DNA from: an uncultured Alphaproteobacteria bacterium
GTDB lineage: Bacteria; Pseudomonadota; Alphaproteobacteria; RF32; CAG-239
DNA length: 7,986 bases
NCBI GenBank assembly: GCA_944391365.1
Contig: CALXTH010000115.1
Location: 1-7,986, forward strand
Reading direction: 5' to 3'
Each line of letters starts with the position of its first letter. The first letter of the stretch is position 1. A program made the translations under genes and the position numbers. Below are positions 6,547 through 7,986 of the stretch, in pieces. Below the pieces are notes generated by a model. It did no database searches, was not told where the DNA came from, and was given only the letters and a program-made list of their open reading frames with translations.

Positions 6547-7986
6547 ATGAAATTAAATGATTTACTGAAAAATACCGGAGTAAAAAATCCGGGCGCTGAT
6601 GTGGACATTTGCGGGCTGACGGCCGACTCTCGCCGTGTGGAAAAAGGTTTTTTGTTTGCCGCGCTGAAAGGGGTTAATACGGACGGGAACAAATATATTC
6701 CGCAGGCTATATCCAACGGCGCCTCGGCCATCTTGACCTCCGGAGAAGGCGAGGATGCCGCCGGTTCATTTTCTGAGGTTATTTTTCTGAAATCTGCGAC
6801 TCCGCATCGGGATTTTGCCTGTCTTGCCGCTAATTTTTACGGGCAGCAGCCGGCTCATATTGCCGCCGTCACCGGCACCAACGGTAAGACCTCCATTGCC
6901 GATTTTATCCGGCAGGTTCTGAATATGTCCGGACGGAAGGCTGCCAGTCTCGGAACGCTTGGCGTTATCAAAAACAACGAGGCTCCGCAATATGCCATGA
7001 CGACCCCTGATCCGGTCTCGCTTCATCAGGAATTGAAAGCATTGGTTGATGACGGATATGATTATCTGGCCATGGAGGCCTCCAGCCACGGTTTGTGTCA
7101 ATACCGGCTTGGCGGGGTTAAGGTGCAGGTGGCCGGTTTTACCAATCTGACCCGGGATCATCTGGATTATCACAAAACAATGGAAAATTATCTGGCGGCA
7201 AAAAAAATTTTGTTTACCGATATTTTAATTCCCGGCGGCAGCGCCGTGCTGAATGCGGATATTGAGGTTTATCCGGCTTTGCGGGAAGCCTGTGAACAGA
7301 CCGGCAAGAAAGTTGTCTCTTATGGACGAAACGGCAAAGAACTGCGCCTGATTAATGCTGTTCCGCAGGCTGAGGGACAAATACTGGATATTGATTATTA
7401 TGGGCAAAGACAACGGCTGACTATTCCGCTGGCGGGAGAATTTCAGGCAATGAATGTTCTCTGCGCTTTGGGAATGCTGGCCGAGCTGACCGGCAAGCCG
7501 TTTGAGATGATAAAATATATTGAAAAAATTCACGGCGCCAAAGGACGACTGGAGCTGGTCAGGCGGCTGGACAACGGGGCTGCCATATATGTGGACTATG
7601 CCCATACGCCGGATGCGATTGAAAATGTTTTGAAAGCCATGCGCCCGCATTGCTCCAATCATCTGGCTATTTTATTCGGCTGCGGAGGAGACCGCGACAA
7701 AGGCAAACGGCCGCAGATGGGTAAAATTGCCGACGAACTGGCCGATAAGATTTATGTTACCGATGACAATCCCCGCTCGGAAGAACCCGCCGAAATCCGC
7801 GCCGAGATTATGGCGGCTTGTCCGCACGGGCTCAATATCGGAGACCGGCGGCAGGCTATCCGGCAGGCGGTGGCAGAACTTGAATCCGGTGATATTCTGA
7901 TTGTGGCCGGTAAGGGGCATGAGCCCGGACAGATTATTAAAGGCGTGACTTATCCGTTCAGCGATCATGAAGAAGTTTTGAAAGCT
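6547..7986 (+). CDS. murE: UDP-MurNAc-tripeptide synthetase MurE (meso-DAP-adding), cut by the right edge
   Basis: MurE is the cytoplasmic ligase that adds meso-diaminopimelate to UDP-MurNAc-L-Ala-D-Glu, using ATP, in peptidoglycan precursor synthesis. The 480 residues present have the three Mur-ligase domains in order: a UDP-binding N-domain with DSR (27-29), an ATP-binding central domain with GTNGKT (110-115), EASSHGL (177-183), RDHLDYH (203-209) and the expected carbamylated lysine at Lys219, and a C-terminal domain with DYAHTPDA (350-357), FGCGGDRDKGKRP (377-389) and GKGHE (455-459). DNPR at 407-410 is the motif that marks meso-DAP rather than lysine specificity. The frame stays open to the last base. 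E. coli MurE has 495 residues, so only a short C-terminal tail is missing. No catalytic residue is lost. The gene diverges from the DUF1847 operon; murF and other cell-wall genes would be expected downstream, outside the window. Confidence 0.97.
   Translation, partial: MKLNDLLKNTGVKNPGADVDICGLTADSRRVEKGFLFAALKGVNTDGNKYIPQAISNGASAILTSGEGEDAAGSFSEVIFLKSATPHRDFACLAANFYGQQPAHIAAVTGTNGKTSIADFIRQVLNMSGRKAASLGTLGVIKNNEAPQYAMTTPDPVSLHQELKALVDDGYDYLAMEASSHGLCQYRLGGVKVQVAGFTNLTRDHLDYHKTMENYLAAKKILFTDILIPGGSAVLNADIEVYPALREACEQTGKKVVSYGRNGKELRLINAVPQAEGQILDIDYYGQRQRLTIPLAGEFQAMNVLCALGMLAELTGKPFEMIKYIEKIHGAKGRLELVRRLDNGAAIYVDYAHTPDAIENVLKAMRPHCSNHLAILFGCGGDRDKGKRPQMGKIADELADKIYVTDDNPRSEEPAEIRAEIMAACPHGLNIGDRRQAIRQAVAELESGDILIVAGKGHEPGQIIKGVTYPFSDHEEVLKA

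Noticed and set aside
6766..7968. Three minus-strand open frames opposite murE
   Set aside because: They are antisense readings of a strongly conserved murE sequence and show no domain of their own.

Overview
The window looks like chromosomal DNA of a Gram-negative alphaproteobacterium with moderate GC. The best evidence is the murE product: it is a meso-diaminopimelate-type MurE, and its wording (TTPDPV, EASSHGL, FTNLTRDHLDYH) reads to me like alphaproteobacterial MurE. The ABC-F gene is of the proteobacterial YheS type. A DUF1847 protein, a family I associate with anaerobes, hints at a low-oxygen (possibly gut) lineage. Placement below class level is a guess.

Layout. (1) Positions 1-312 hold no convincing gene. 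They contain a dense chain of small perfect hairpins, about 49-284, whose two ends are inverted relatives of each other, so it resembles a small REP- or MITE-like element. (2) A minus-strand gene (313-1440) encodes a PAS plus degenerate GGDEF protein. Across a 130-bp divergent promoter region lies a plus-strand pair (1571-4128): a tail-anchored pseudokinase of 681 residues, followed with a 4-base ATGA overlap by a small multi-pass membrane protein. (3) Converging on that pair with no spacer is a minus-strand pair (4129-6424): a DUF1847 protein whose end overlaps the start of a YheS-type ABC-F ATPase by 8 bases. (4) Divergent from that pair, murE starts at 6547 and runs off the right edge only a few residues short of its expected end. 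ftsI, its usual upstream neighbour, is absent.

How the genes may work together. murE is core peptidoglycan synthesis and the ABC-F protein acts on ribosomes; both are housekeeping. The part worth attention is the divergent trio at 313-4128. Two proteins keep the fold of a signalling enzyme but lack its catalytic residues, and they sit beside a membrane partner. This suggests a membrane-attached, non-catalytic sensing or scaffolding module. That reading is inference, supported by gene order and missing active-site residues but by no known function. No tRNA, rRNA, CRISPR array, insertion sequence or convincing intrinsic terminator was seen.
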